Under the pieces are notes generated by a model. That model made no database searches. It saw nothing but the letters and a program-made list of their open reading frames with translations, and was not told where the DNA came from. This document shows, one piece after another, positions 23,485-33,351 of a stretch of 64,000 nucleotides of DNA. Source of the DNA: Effrenium voratum (taxonomy: Eukaryota; Sar; Dinophyceae; Suessiales; Symbiodiniaceae). Made by a program: the position numbers and the translations under genes. The stretch covers positions 38,501 through 102,500 of the forward strand of contig CAUJNA010003739.1 in NCBI GenBank assembly GCA_963377175.1. Direction: 5' to 3'. Each line of letters starts with the position of its first letter. Within the stretch, counting starts at the first letter, position 1.

Positions 23485-23590
23485 GTGATCCTGCGCGGCT
23501 TCGCGGGGCGCCCTGAGCTGGACGGTGCTCATGGCTGGATCCTGGACTACAGCCATGAGACGCCTGGCCGATACAGATTTCTCGGCGGCT
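23485..23590 (+). CDS. SH3-like beta-barrel motif exon (GLxGRPELNGxxG type)
   Basis: The frame after tttgtcag gives VILRGFAGRPELDGAHGW, then ILDYSHETPGRYRF. Dinoflagellate and other protist proteins often carry this small module, with pattern V-x-L-x-G-[LF]-x-G-R-P-E-L-[ND]-G-x-x-G...GRY. Its ligand is generally unknown. The donor is not resolved; the closing strand may be in a short exon near 23790-23850 (CRVPLKSLLADD). Confidence 0.6.
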
Positions 23591-24094
23591 CAAAGCGCTT
23601 GGGACCTCGAGTTTGGTGTCCGGTGACGTGACCGTGGAATCGTGTTTGCTTTTAAAGGTCCCCAGAGGTTTGGAGACAAAATTTGTATGTTCGTCGTTGG
23701 ATGTCTTTAAACATCTTGTTGGGGAACTTCAAAGGGTTTTGTTCCTTTGTTTAAGGGGGGAAATTATGGCGGGAGCCTTGTTGATGTGCAGCAATCGAAG
23801 ATGTGTTGCCGAGTTCCGCTCAAAAGTCTGCTCGCAGATGATCGTGATCCGAGGAGTGGGCTGTGTGAGGTGGATCTGGAGGCGCGGAGAGGGGTTTGTC
23901 AAAGAGCTGGCAGAGATCTCGTTCCCAAGTGAGCACTTCGAGTTCTCAAACTTCTCTGAAGTTTCAAGTGACAGTAATTCAGATTAATATGAATCTTTAA
24001 AAGGAAACCATTTAAAGTTTAGCCCAAGTAGTAATTCCCTGTCAAACTATTTCCTTCAAAGGGACCATTTCGAGGGACATTTCCTTTATCTCAG

Positions 24095-24213
24095 ATTGGA
24101 GCCAGTTCCATGGCTCCGGACTCGAGGGCATGGAGATCCTGAAGAACGTGCCGGAGTTCTGCTTGGAGGAGGCGGAAATCTCGGCCGAGGCCCCGGCCAT
24201 CATGGCTCCAGGC
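24095..24213 (+). CDS. Acidic helical exon
   Basis: Acceptor atctcag, frame WSQFHGSGLEGMEILKNV then PEFCLEEAEISAEAPAIM. The GC content jumps against the AT-rich surroundings, as in other exons here. No family recognised. Confidence 0.55.
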
Positions 24214-24417
24214 GGGAAGTTTGTCTGAACTGAGTTTGTAGCAACTGAGGAGATGACTATGAGAAGGGTGCATGAGAAGGGTGCATGAGAAGGGGCGCCC
24301 ACCCAAAATCCTTAAAGCCAGGGGGACAGCCCCAATTTTTCCATCGCGAAAGCTGTGTGAGTTTAAGTCCGAGAATTGTTTTTTGCTTTTTTGTTTTCGG
24401 GACCTTTCACTTGTCAG

Positions 24418-24517
24418 GGCCTGCCGCCTTGGACACCAACTGGCTGGTGAACATGCGGGATCTCGAGAACAAAGTGGAGGCCAGCCGCCAGGAGCGCTAC
24501 AAGCAGTTTGCAGCTTG
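24418..24517 (+). CDS. Helical exon (coiled-coil-like)
   Basis: Acceptor cttgtcag, frame PAALDTNWLVNMRDLENK then VEASRQERYKQFAA, GC donor (TTG|GCACGG). Amphipathic helix text. Function unknown. Confidence 0.55.
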
Positions 24518-25079
24518 GCACGGCAGCAGTTCCCAGGCGCCCTCAAGCATCAGCTTTTGAAGGCCGTTGCCTATGCCCTTCCCCGATTTCGGTGATTCGA
24601 ATTCAGCGTGGCTTCGAGGCATTCTGATCACTAAGATTTGGGCCAACTGCAACGCTCTCTTGCGTTGGACGAGCTTTGCCAAGGCCAGTGCGGCAGTGAA
24701 GGAGGAGACGGAGAAAGCAGAACGCATCAAGGACAGCTGAGGGAAGCAGAAGTGCAGCAACTCCACACCGGCACCTGTAGCAGTCATAGAGCCCCAACAA
24801 AAGCATATCACCCGCTACTTTTGTCGTCCAACACTTTGGCGTGGTGGCAAAAATCAGCTGATGCTTGTGGGCTGTCTGCCAATGCATCCACTCACCTTAC
24901 AACCTTGCATGCCCCGACCTTTGTCCGTTGAATGCGTGTCAGCTGTGCTGTCGGCGGGCACGACCCAGCCTTCCGAGCTCTGCGAGCGACAGCGTTGCCC
25001 CGAAGTCATCAAAGTGAACTTCTCGAGCGGCGTTTCCCTGCGTCGAACCGTGACTCCTGGGGGCAGCTTCCCTTGAAAC

Positions 25080-25130
25080 CACCAGCAGTTTTCCTTGACA
25101 CCCCCAGGCAGTTTTTTTGCAACCACCATA
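25080..25130. repeat. Isolated monomers related to the 26.8-kb satellite
   Basis: CAGCTTCCCTTGAAACCACC, CAGCAGTTTTCCTTGACACC and CAGGCAGTTTTTTTGCAACC are three units of the satellite found 1.7 kb downstream. Confidence 0.7.
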
Positions 25131-25412
25131 GAGGGCAACTTTTTTTCGGGATGTCTTGCTCAAAGCTCCGGTTTCGAACCACTATTCTTGGTGGTTCTCA
25201 GCTGTCCCCTTTGGCTCTTAGGTTTTGGGGGTTTAGTGGGGGTTTCCATTTAGCCCACTAAAAGTTAAGCCTTGAGCAGGGCATCTGAGGACAGCCCAGT
25301 TTTTTTTCTTTCCGAAAGGACACCTTGTCAACAACACAAAGACCTGCCAAATGCGAAGTCAGGAGTTCAAGGACGCTATCGTGTCCCTGTCACCGTATTT
25401 CGCTTCACAGTA

Positions 25413-25545
25413 GCCCCAGTTGCCAGGAGGCTCTGCGGGAGACCGCACCGGTGCGCGCGGACTTGGAGGGCCGGATGCGCATGGGCCTCCGCTGTGGCGA
25501 TGGGGAGATGCGCCCTGGCCACGGTCAGAGGGACCTTTTTTGGAG
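25413..25545 (+). CDS. Exon of unknown protein (CQEALRETAPVRADLEGRMR)
   Basis: Following ttcacag the frame gives SPSCQEALRETAPVRADL, then EGRMRMGLRCGDGEMRPG. Charged and mostly helical. The boundaries are approximate. Confidence 0.45.
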
Positions 25546-25779
25546 GCTCCCTAGGAGAGAACCATGAGTGCGGGTAGGCGTCTCCCTCACCGGGAAGATA
25601 AAATATGGGAGAACTACGATGGCAGAAAATTGGGATGGGTTCCCGTGTTTGATTAACACATATGTGGGGGCTTCGACTGGCGAACTCTGGCAGCGAGGCG
25701 ATGCACCATGCCTTTGTAAAGTTTTCGAGCCGTGGCGACAAAGTGCATTGCCGCCCGGGAAAGCGAGCGGGGGGTTGCC

Positions 25780-26770
25780 AAACGCCGAGGCTGCGGGAAG
25801 CGATCGCGGAGGCAAAGGAGCTGCTCAAGCAGCGCCTCGGCTTTCGGCTTTCGGTTGCCAGGCAAATGGCATCTTTTAGACGCGTGCGTCGCGTCTGGTT
25901 GACTCTTGCTTCAGGATCCCGAGGCCCAGGGGCAAGTGGCCCCCGGCTGCTTTTTTTTGTTTTTGTTTTAACGAGTGCTGCCTTTGTTTCTCCCCTTTCG
26001 CGGGGTTCCCCGGAGACAGCAAGACTTGGGGTTCTCTGCCGCTCTCTCCCTCTCTCCCTCTCCCCAGGAAGTATCTGGCGATTGCGCCGCCGGCCTCGCT
26101 CAGCTCCCTGCGACGGGCCACTTGAACTGCACTGGTACAGGACGAGAGCCATCTTGATGACAAGAACTGGAGTTCCCTCGATTTCAAATCGAGCCATGGC
26201 GAGCTGGGAGGAAAGATCTCTGAACTTTGTAGGTCCCGGAAAGCGGGCTGCTTCAACGGCCAGCCTCGCTCCGTGGCTTTGCCTTTGCGGTTCGCCAAGG
26301 TGATGGAAACGGCGGAGGCGCGGCTGGAGCAGTTTGATACCCTCAAGGAGCCGAGGGCCAGGGGAGCCGAGCCGGCAAACGCCCAAGGCCTGTTGGCTTC
26401 CCTTCTGAACCAGCGAAAAAAGGGCTCCCCCAAAAAATCCGACACGCCCACATGATCAAGCACTTTGCAGGAGTCGAGCTTGTTTTCGTCGCGGGTCCCA
26501 ATGTTGCCTTTCAGGAGTCGCGGCAGCGTGCGGAGGCCTATGCGGAGCGTGTGCGCACGGGCCAGGCGCATGTCGCCGCCTTTCGACGCTCACCTTCCAA
26601 AGCTCCAAGTCTCTCGGATGGGGGACTCCCGGTGTCCAGGCGGCGGACTGGAAGATGACCTCCGCCGAGCTGACGAAGTTTGTGCGAGAGTGCAATCCGG
26701 AGCGCGTGCGCGCAGGACGCGCGAGAGTGAGAGCGCTTGGGAGCATGATTCTGACCTCCAGCAAGGAGAA
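25780..26770 (+). CDS. Cluster of candidate helical exons
   Basis: Short GC-rich frames that look coding: about 25790-25850 (LREAIAEAKELLKQRLGF), 26298-26350 (KVMETAEARLEQFDTLKE), 26515-26590 (ESRQRAEAYAERVRTGQA then HVAAF) and 26655-26735 (MTSAELTKFVRECNPERV then RAGRARV). All are amphipathic helices and could be consecutive exons of one helical repeat region ahead of the ankyrin exons. Individual splice sites are not resolved, so this is a block annotation. Confidence 0.4.
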
Positions 26771-27556
26771 CCCACCAGCAGCTTCCCTTGAAACCACCAG
26801 GCAGTTTCCCTTGCAACCACCAGGCAGTTTCCCTTAAAACCACCAGCAGCTTCCCTTGAAACCAGGCAGTTTCCCTTGCCACCACCAGCAGTTTCCCTTG
26901 CGAACACCAAGCAGTTTCCCTTGCAACCACCAGGCAGTTTCCCTTAAAACCACCAGTTTCCCCTTGAAACCACCAGGCAGTTTCCCTTGCCACCACCAGC
27001 AGTTTCCCTTGCGAACACCAAGCAGTTTCCCTTGCAACCACCAGGCAGTTTCCCTTAAAACCACCAGCAGCTTCCCGTGAAACCAGGCAGTTTCCCTTGC
27101 CACCATCAGCAGTTTCCCTTGCGAACACCAAGCAGTTTCCCTTGCAACCACCAGGCAGTTTCCCTTAAAACCACCAGTTTCCCCTTGAAACCAGGCAGTT
27201 TCCCTTGCCACCACCAGCAGTTTCCCTTGCGAACACCAAGCAGTTTCCCTTGCAACCACCAGGCAGTTTCCCTTAAAACCACCAGCAGCTTCCCTTGAAA
27301 CCAGGCAGTTTCCCTTGCCACCACCAGCAGTTTCCCTTGCGAACACCAAGCAGTGTCCCTTGCAACCACCAGGCAGTTTCCCTTAAAACCACCAGCAGCT
27401 TCCCTTGAAACCAGGCAGTTTCCCTTGCCACCACCAGCAGTTTCCCTTGCGAACACCAAGCAGCTTCCCTTGCAACCACCAGGCAGTTTCTCTTAAAACC
27501 ACCAGCAGCTTCCCTTGAAACCAGGCAGTTTCCCTTGCCACCACCAGTAGTTTCCC
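26766..27556. repeat. Satellite of about 110 bp higher-order period
   Basis: About 35 monomers of 20-23 bp built on CAGTTTCCCTTGnAACCACC. Five monomer variants (ending GCCACCACCAG, GCGAACACCAAG, GCAACCACCAGG, AAAACCACCAG, GAAACCAGG) recur in fixed order. CTTGCGAACACCAAG occurs at about 26897, 27009, 27119, 27228, 27337 and 27447, spacings of 109-112 bp. The array lies in an intron, about 120 bp upstream of the exon at 27675. Frames on both strands (FPCHHQQ and ARETAWWFQGK types) are artefacts. Confidence 0.95.
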
Positions 27557-27674
27557 CAGTTTCCCTATCCCCCCCCCCCCGAAAAAGAGAAAGCCTTCGC
27601 CGCCACGGCCCAAGATCAGTGGAAGCCGGCCTCCCATTCCCTCGCTCGTTTTCTTTTTTTTTCTCGATCCGCAG

Positions 27675-27768
27675 GCCTGAAGGCCCAGCTGCCGGTGTTC
27701 CTGCGCACCGAGGGCACGCGCTTCACCATCCTGCACGATGCCTGCCGGGAGGCCTGCCTGGATGTGCC
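27675..27768 (+). CDS. Ankyrin-like exon 1
   Basis: Acceptor gatccgcag, frame LKAQLPVFLRTEGTRFTI then LHDACREACLDVPQ. The T-x-LHDAC core matches the start of an ankyrin repeat (G-x-T-x-L-H-x-A-x). Ankyrin repeats mediate protein binding. Confidence 0.55.
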
Positions 27769-28354
27769 TCAGCAAAGAAGCGAGCGAGCGAGCGAGCGGG
27801 CCATCGGCGGGCGAGCGGCAGAAAGGGCGCGGAGACCAAGGAGTGTCGTTTCTTTTTTGGGTGCAGCTTTGAGAGGGGTTCTCAACATTAGTTTCGGGGG
27901 GGTGGGAAACCGAATTTTGAGCCACAGTTTAGGGCGTCGTTTCGAGGGTGTCACTTTGATGGACCCAGTTCAGGTGTCGCCAAGAGAGGGAGCAAGATCG
28001 ATTTCAAGGTCGTTTGGCAAAATCAGACGGCAAGCTACCTGCAAATTCCGGGGGTGACATGTTTTGGGCATAGAAGATATTGAGACCGCCTTGCAGAGGT
28101 GATGGCAGAGATGCATCGCGTGTTTTTTTTTTTCCCCCTGGGTGGTAGGGAGAAAATGATGCACATTTCTGTCATTCTAGCATGACGACAGCCAAAGCAG
28201 CATGGGTTCGTTGGCTGCCCAAGTTCCCTATGGCTGAAAGAGGTGTTTGTTTCTTTATGTTGACCTTTCTGGGCTGCTTTATGATTGACCTTTGGGGCTG
28301 TTTGCGTTATGGAACAAGCCTCCCCCTGTGTTACGCCAGCCTTTTTTTGCTGAG

Positions 28355-28440
28355 GAGCCCGGCAGCGAGCGCGCTGAGAACCGGGTGGAGGTGGTGCGGC
28401 TGCTATGCGAGGCTCGCGCCAACAAGAACGCCGTGGACAT
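28355..28440 (+). CDS. Ankyrin repeat exon 2
   Basis: Frame EPGSERAENRVEVVRLLC, then EARANKNAVD. VEVVRLLCEARANKN is a standard second-helix-plus-turn of an ankyrin repeat (V-V-x-L-L-x-x-x-A-x-x-x). A GT donor follows (GACAT|GTGCCC). Confidence 0.68.
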
Positions 28441-28994
28441 GTGCCCTGGAGGGAAAATCCAGAGGCGAGTGAGGTAAAACCTGCCTCAGGGAGAGTGTTT
28501 TGATGGCGCGTTAGGGGCCAAGGGAGATGTGACTAACAGTTCTATGTGTCGGCGTCAGTTCTTGGATGCTGTTTGCATTGTTGATTGTTGTTGTTCTTGC
28601 AGCCCGTGCTGCTACTATACAATAAGATCCAAGGGCATCTAGTGATGCAAAAACACAAAGATGCGATTTGATCAGGAGAGACATGCAGAGGCGCTTCGAG
28701 CTCTGATGCTGTAGCTTGCTTCTTTGGGGGAAGGAAAGAAGTCTATGCCTCCGCTTGGGCAGAAGCTATTAGCCCTTTTTCCTTCTGATCCTTCGTGGGA
28801 CATCACCGTGCCCAAGGTGTGTGCCCTGCCCTGGCCCACATAGTATACCTCTGTCAAAGTCACCCTTTTAAGTGGCAGGTTCGAGGGAAACAACCCCGAT
28901 TTCCGACTTTGATCACCCCCGGAAACAGTCAAAATCACGACCCCAGCCCACCCCAGCCTCTTCAGGAGCGTGTTGTGCTCGTGTCCGAGGCAAG

Positions 28995-29054
28995 ATCGCA
29001 CCCCGCTGGACTTGGCCTTGGCCGCGAGCTCAGTTCGAATCCAACTGGCGAGCT
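28995..29054 (+). CDS. Ankyrin repeat exon 3
   Basis: Frame DRTPLDLALAASSVRIQLA. D-x-T-P-L-x-L-A is the signature opening of an ankyrin repeat and continues the unit begun at 28355. Confidence 0.62.
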
Positions 29055-29200
29055 GTGGGGGGGAGAGCTCGGGGATTTCTTCCACCCGCAGCGCCAAAAC
29101 CGGGCAAAAAGGCGCCCTCAACCATCCACCTCGCGAAGAATGTCAAAATCCTCCATGACTCAACCATCCACGCGAAGAGTTGCACAGGATTTTTTTTCAG

Positions 29201-29400
29201 GTTTTGCACAGCCAGACCGCGCAAGAGCTCTGTGACCTCAGGAGGTGGGCGGCCCGCGAGCGAAGCGCCACCCCTCGGTGAAGGCGCTGCGGGCGCTGGG
29301 ACTCCGCACTGCCATGGAAGCCTCCAGGGAGCTCAGGGGGGAGCTGCTGCAGGCGGGGATCGATGGAATTGGACTTGGGTTCGAAATCGGGGCCGCGGAA
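29201..29400 (+). CDS. Helical exon(s) after the ankyrin repeats
   Basis: Acceptor tttttcag, frame VLHSQTAQELCDLRRWAA. Further on, in another frame, SVKALRALGLRTAMEASR then ELRGELLQAGIDGIG. The frame change means at least one splice event (GTGG|GCGGCC is a candidate GC donor). Unresolved. Confidence 0.42.
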
Positions 29401-29484
29401 CCGCACTAGGGATGCCCCGTTCCAGGGATTCCCCGTTAAAAAAGACAATGAGTCTTTCTGCGATTGAGCAACAAAACTGAAACT

Positions 29485-29590
29485 GGCCAAATGGATCTTG
29501 GCCGCGCTTCGAGGAGGAGGAATCCGAGGTGACGGAGGACCCAGAGGAACCTCCGGAGGAGCTTTGCCCTCAGAGCTTGCGGACTGCAAT
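29485..29590 (+). CDS. Acidic exon (FEEEESEVTEDPEEPPEE)
   Basis: Frame FEEEESEVTEDPEEPPEE then LCPQSLR, strongly acidic and probably disordered. Splice borders uncertain. Confidence 0.42.
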
Positions 29591-29799
29591 TTTCATCCGG
29601 GCTGCGCACTAAGAAGCTCTTTCTGCTGATGGGCTTCGGGCAGTCTAGAAGAAAAATAGATACAGTAAGGCTCTTTTTACCGAGCCCACAGCTCGGGGTA
29701 GTCTGAAACGACGTACCGCACATGTTGTGTCTGCCAAGTCGACTCGCCTTTTCGCTTCGCCTCGAGATCAACCCATCTGCACCACTTCACTCCAAGGCC

Positions 29800-29917
29800 G
29801 CTCCTGGTGGATCTGCAGCCGGACTCTGCCGACGGCCCAGAAGATCGCCCGGACTCTCCGGAGGGGCCGAGGTCCTTCGCGCCCCCCGCGCCGGAGGTCG
29901 GCGCGGTGTGGGCTTGA
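29800..29917 (+). CDS. Probable C-terminal acidic/proline-rich exon with stop
   Basis: Frame HHFTPRPLLVDLQPDSADG, then PEDRPDSPEGPRSFAPPA and a TGA at 29915-29917. GC-rich, disordered, D/E/P-rich tail. It may end the ankyrin-containing gene. Confidence 0.45.
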
Positions 29918-32900
29918 GGAGGGTTCAAAAATCCACCTGGAGATGTGTGTTTTTTTTGTTGAGGGTGCCCTTTCGAGGTTGAAACTGAAAAAAGAAGGAA
30001 CACTACAAGTGTCCGGGTGACCCTATTTTTAGTCATACCCGCTTTGTCTCTTTGGGAAGGAAGGAGACTGAGCCACGGCGAGTCAGAACAGGACATCCTG
30101 ATATGGGTGTGCAGAAGCAGCGCCTGAGACTGTTGTTGGCTGTCTTAGTCAAGGCGCTGCTGCCCAGTTCAAGGATATTAACAATTGGGAATTGGAATTA
30201 TATTAACTTTGAATAGGTGAATTTGGTAGAGCCAATGTCCAAGGTTTTGAGTGCTGACGCAGGAACAGGTTGATGGCAAAGATGAGAATAGACATCACAC
30301 GAATCCAGCCCGTTGATTCGACTTGAGAGCGAGGGCAGCCGGGCTGAAGCCGACACGAACTAAGCCAAAGAGGACTCGCCCTGGGAATGTAACTTTCCGG
30401 AGGCCAAAACAAATTTCCGCAGGACCTTGCTGGTGACCTGTTTTCGTCTCTCGATCCATTCGGTTCAGAGGCCGCGATCTTGTCACATTCATTGACAGTC
30501 TAGTGTTTGTGTCGAAAGTGAGAGTCTGTCACTTTGAAGGTAAAGCAAAAGGAGGTTGTTTAAACAACGGCTGCTAAAGCATGCGTTGATTCGACTTGAG
30601 AGCAAGGGCAACCGGGCTGAAGTCGGTACAGGCTGAAGCCAAAAGAGGACTTGCCCTGGTAACTTTCCAGAGGACAAATATGTAGGCCACATGATGAGAT
30701 ATCCGAGAGGCATCTCCGCTGCAGCCGGATGCCGTGCACCCCGATGGCTGAGAGGTAGATGGAATCTGCCACAGCGCGTGGTGATCCCATGGAGAGTACA
30801 TAGTGTAGGACAAACTCAATGGCCCGGCGGCAATTTTTTGACTTACCCTTGTCTCAGTTGTCGGCTTAAGCTATGTCGTTCCTGATGGTGTGCTTCGCCT
30901 CAGCGGATTGCAGCAGAAGGAATGCTGTTCCAGTGCTCCATGATGAACATATCATGTCGGGGAATGAGGCACATCAGGCGACGGACACATGAGGCCTTCG
31001 TTTCTGTCACCATGAACTCGGTTCGTGCCGAAGACGTTGAATTGCCGCGGGGATCGTTTCACATTGAATTCAGTCAGTTGGCCAACCAATTTCCAGTGTT
31101 TGTCAGCCAAATTGCCAGAGACTTAAACGCCTTTTGTTTTCTGAGCGCTCGGTTTGAGCCAACAGATTTGTAGTTTTGGCTGTGATCCCAAGGATTCCGC
31201 CACGGCGCCCGACACCAAAAGCACGGGGATTGCTCGGAACAGTTTGAGGTTCAGAGGTGAAAGGACATTCAGCTCGGATTGCGATTGCTGAGATCGTGTG
31301 AGCTGAAAGACACTTTGAGCAATCAAGATTGGCAGGGGCTTTCAGAAGTTATTTGCAGCAAGCGAGGAAAACTCACACTCTCTGCGCATGCAGCTGTCGG
31401 TGTGACACGCCGCCATCCTTGTTTTAGCTTGTTGCTGCACAGTATTCATTGGCGTCTTTCTCAAATCGAATCGGCCCCTGCATTTTCGTCGTGCTTCCTT
31501 GTGATGTCTCTTAACCAACCAAAAGTGGGTGCATTGTGAGAAAGAAACACCGGTATCTTTCTCGACATTGGCCCCTGAGAATTGCGAGTTTCCGTTTTGT
31601 TTTTTTTGTGTCCCTTGAACTGATGGTGCAACGAGGTTTGCGGCGCTCGAGCCCAAAGAACACATACTTGTTGCCGGAAGCAAGCACGCTTCACGCTTCA
31701 GCGAGGTCACACGATGCGGCCCTTGAGCTCGTGGCCCGGCTGAGCTAGGCGACGAGTTCTGGCGAGTGCAGCGTTTCAAGCGATCAGTCCATGTGGATGG
31801 ATGGGAGCTCGGCAATGCTTGCCTTGCCAAGTACTTGGAGTAATGACTTGCAGGATGAGTCTGCCAGCCAGCGGAAGCGCATTTGCATTCAGATGCTGGC
31901 TGAATTCAACCAGAATGGCTTCCGATCCTGGCGCCGGCGCAGTCTCGACCTGCGTGCAAGTTCCGCGTTTTCCAGCAAGGCCTGAGGACGCACTAGAATG
32001 CATCAAAAACTTGGCTTTGTGTCCTGAGTCAATGGCGCGTGCACCCGGCCTTGGAGCGCAAATATCACATTGTTTGCAAGAGAGCCATCTCGTAGTCCAG
32101 CTGAGGTGGGATCTGCCGGCATAATGTTGACCCCACATGAATCAACCCCGGTGGATATAAGTCTGGGGGTGTTCCCCTCCAAAGTGGTCGGATTCCCCAC
32201 CAAATCCAGGGACATCCCCCGATCTTTGAGCTCTCGCGCGCTGGCTCAGCGGTCGTTAGAACGTTGGACGTTCGAGTTGGGGGGGCGGCCGCTCCGGGCG
32301 TGGCTCAGCCTTCTTGCCCAAGGCTGAGACCGGGACGCTTGAGCTGACAGCTTGACTGGGAGTCGCGTTCGGGAGGACGCGGGAAGGATGGGCATGGCAT
32401 ATCCGGCTCGACGCTTCTTTTTGTGAACAAGGGGGATGCTGTGGGAATTGTGGGCCCCTGAAATCATGCGATGTGGTTGGACTGCACTCTGCAGTCTGCA
32501 CCTGCGGCACACACAGATCTTAGGTTTGGCAGTTTGGAGCCCTGGAATCTCCACAGTTTCCGTGTCACTGCAATCGCCCACGCAGTTTTGCTGCTTGCCT
32601 AGCACCAAGTCCAAGGCTTCGCAGGAAGGATGTAGTCCCAAACATGCCCGCAGCTTCTTTTGAGCCATGTAAACCACAAGCCATGGAAGCAAGACAGAAG
32701 ACCATGCCCGTGCTCGCAACTTCAGACAGGGTTTCCTTGACGTTTGCTTTGGAATGTTTAGACATCCTTGAACAGTGAGTTTGCCCTGGATGGGGTGATG
32801 CTTATGGTGGACAGCAGGCCTTGAGTAAGCCAACCGCAGAATGGACTCAGAGCATGTTCGCCCACCATCGCTGCCAAAGGGGCCACAAGCCAATTGGCCC

Positions 32901-33218
32901 CCTGGTTTCCCTTGATCTTCTTGGTCAAAGCAAAGCCAAGGGTGCCACTTCGCCCGCCGCGGATTTCGCACGCCCGCCCACGTCTCGATGTCGCCCCGCC
33001 ATGGGCGGCTTTCTCGAAGCCGTGCCTTGTGGTGGCCCCTTCTGCCACTTCGCCTGCGAGGCGCTGGGACATTTTGGTCTTTCTCTCATGACCCTGTTGC
33101 ACCCTTGAACGGGGGGTGTTGGTGGTTGGTGTCCCCTTCTAGTGGGGACTGATTTCCCACTTCTGGGAGGGGAAAAAACACCCCCTCTTCGTTCTTTGGA
33201 TTTTGTTCATTTGGGCAG
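29918..33218. other. 3.3 kb without a supported gene
   Basis: Mostly intergenic-looking. It holds a direct duplication (30304-30410 and 30585-30680). A possible first exon of the following gene lies at 33001-33070 (MGGFLEAVPCGGPFCHFACE), GC-rich and next to a cccgcc-ATG-G context, but it is not joined to anything. No tRNA or rRNA seen. Confidence 0.45.
30304..30680. repeat. Pair of direct repeats, about 95 bp each
   Basis: 30304-30410 and 30585-30680 share GTTGATTCGACTTGAGAGC, GCCGGGCTGAAGCC, GCCAAAGAGGACT, CGCCCTGG and AACTTTCCGGAGG with about 85-90 percent identity by eye. The 175 bp between them are unrelated. Recent tandem or transposed duplication. Confidence 0.75.
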
Positions 33219-33351
33219 CGGAACCTCCGCTGCAGGAAGGCTGGAACCACAGCGTCCCGGAGCTGGTGCCGAACCTGACGCCCGTGGCCGTCGGAGAAGC
33301 CTGGGTGTACCCCATCGGCTTCGCCATCCCGGAGGACTCGGACGGACCTGA
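33219..33351 (+). CDS. Exon, glycosyltransferase-like gene
   Basis: Acceptor ttgggcag, frame EPPLQEGWNHSVPELVPN, then LTPVAVGEAWVYPIGFAI and PEDSDGP. The donor is GA|GTGTCA. The phase does not fit the next certain exon directly, so at least one exon (perhaps 33575-33620, NLSELGSRMFPDPAGMEG) lies between. Confidence 0.55.

Noticed and set aside
25376..26571. Minus-strand frames of 336 and 231 codons
   Set aside because: They are antisense to several short GC-rich + frames with plausible splice sites and helical text. High GC lowers stop frequency on the opposite strand.
26538..27925. Long minus-strand frames with ARETAWWFQGK repeats, and the thought of a CRISPR array
   Set aside because: The sequence is a tandem satellite: monomers are contiguous, with no unique spacers and no identical repeat/variable spacer pattern. 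Frames follow the monomer length.
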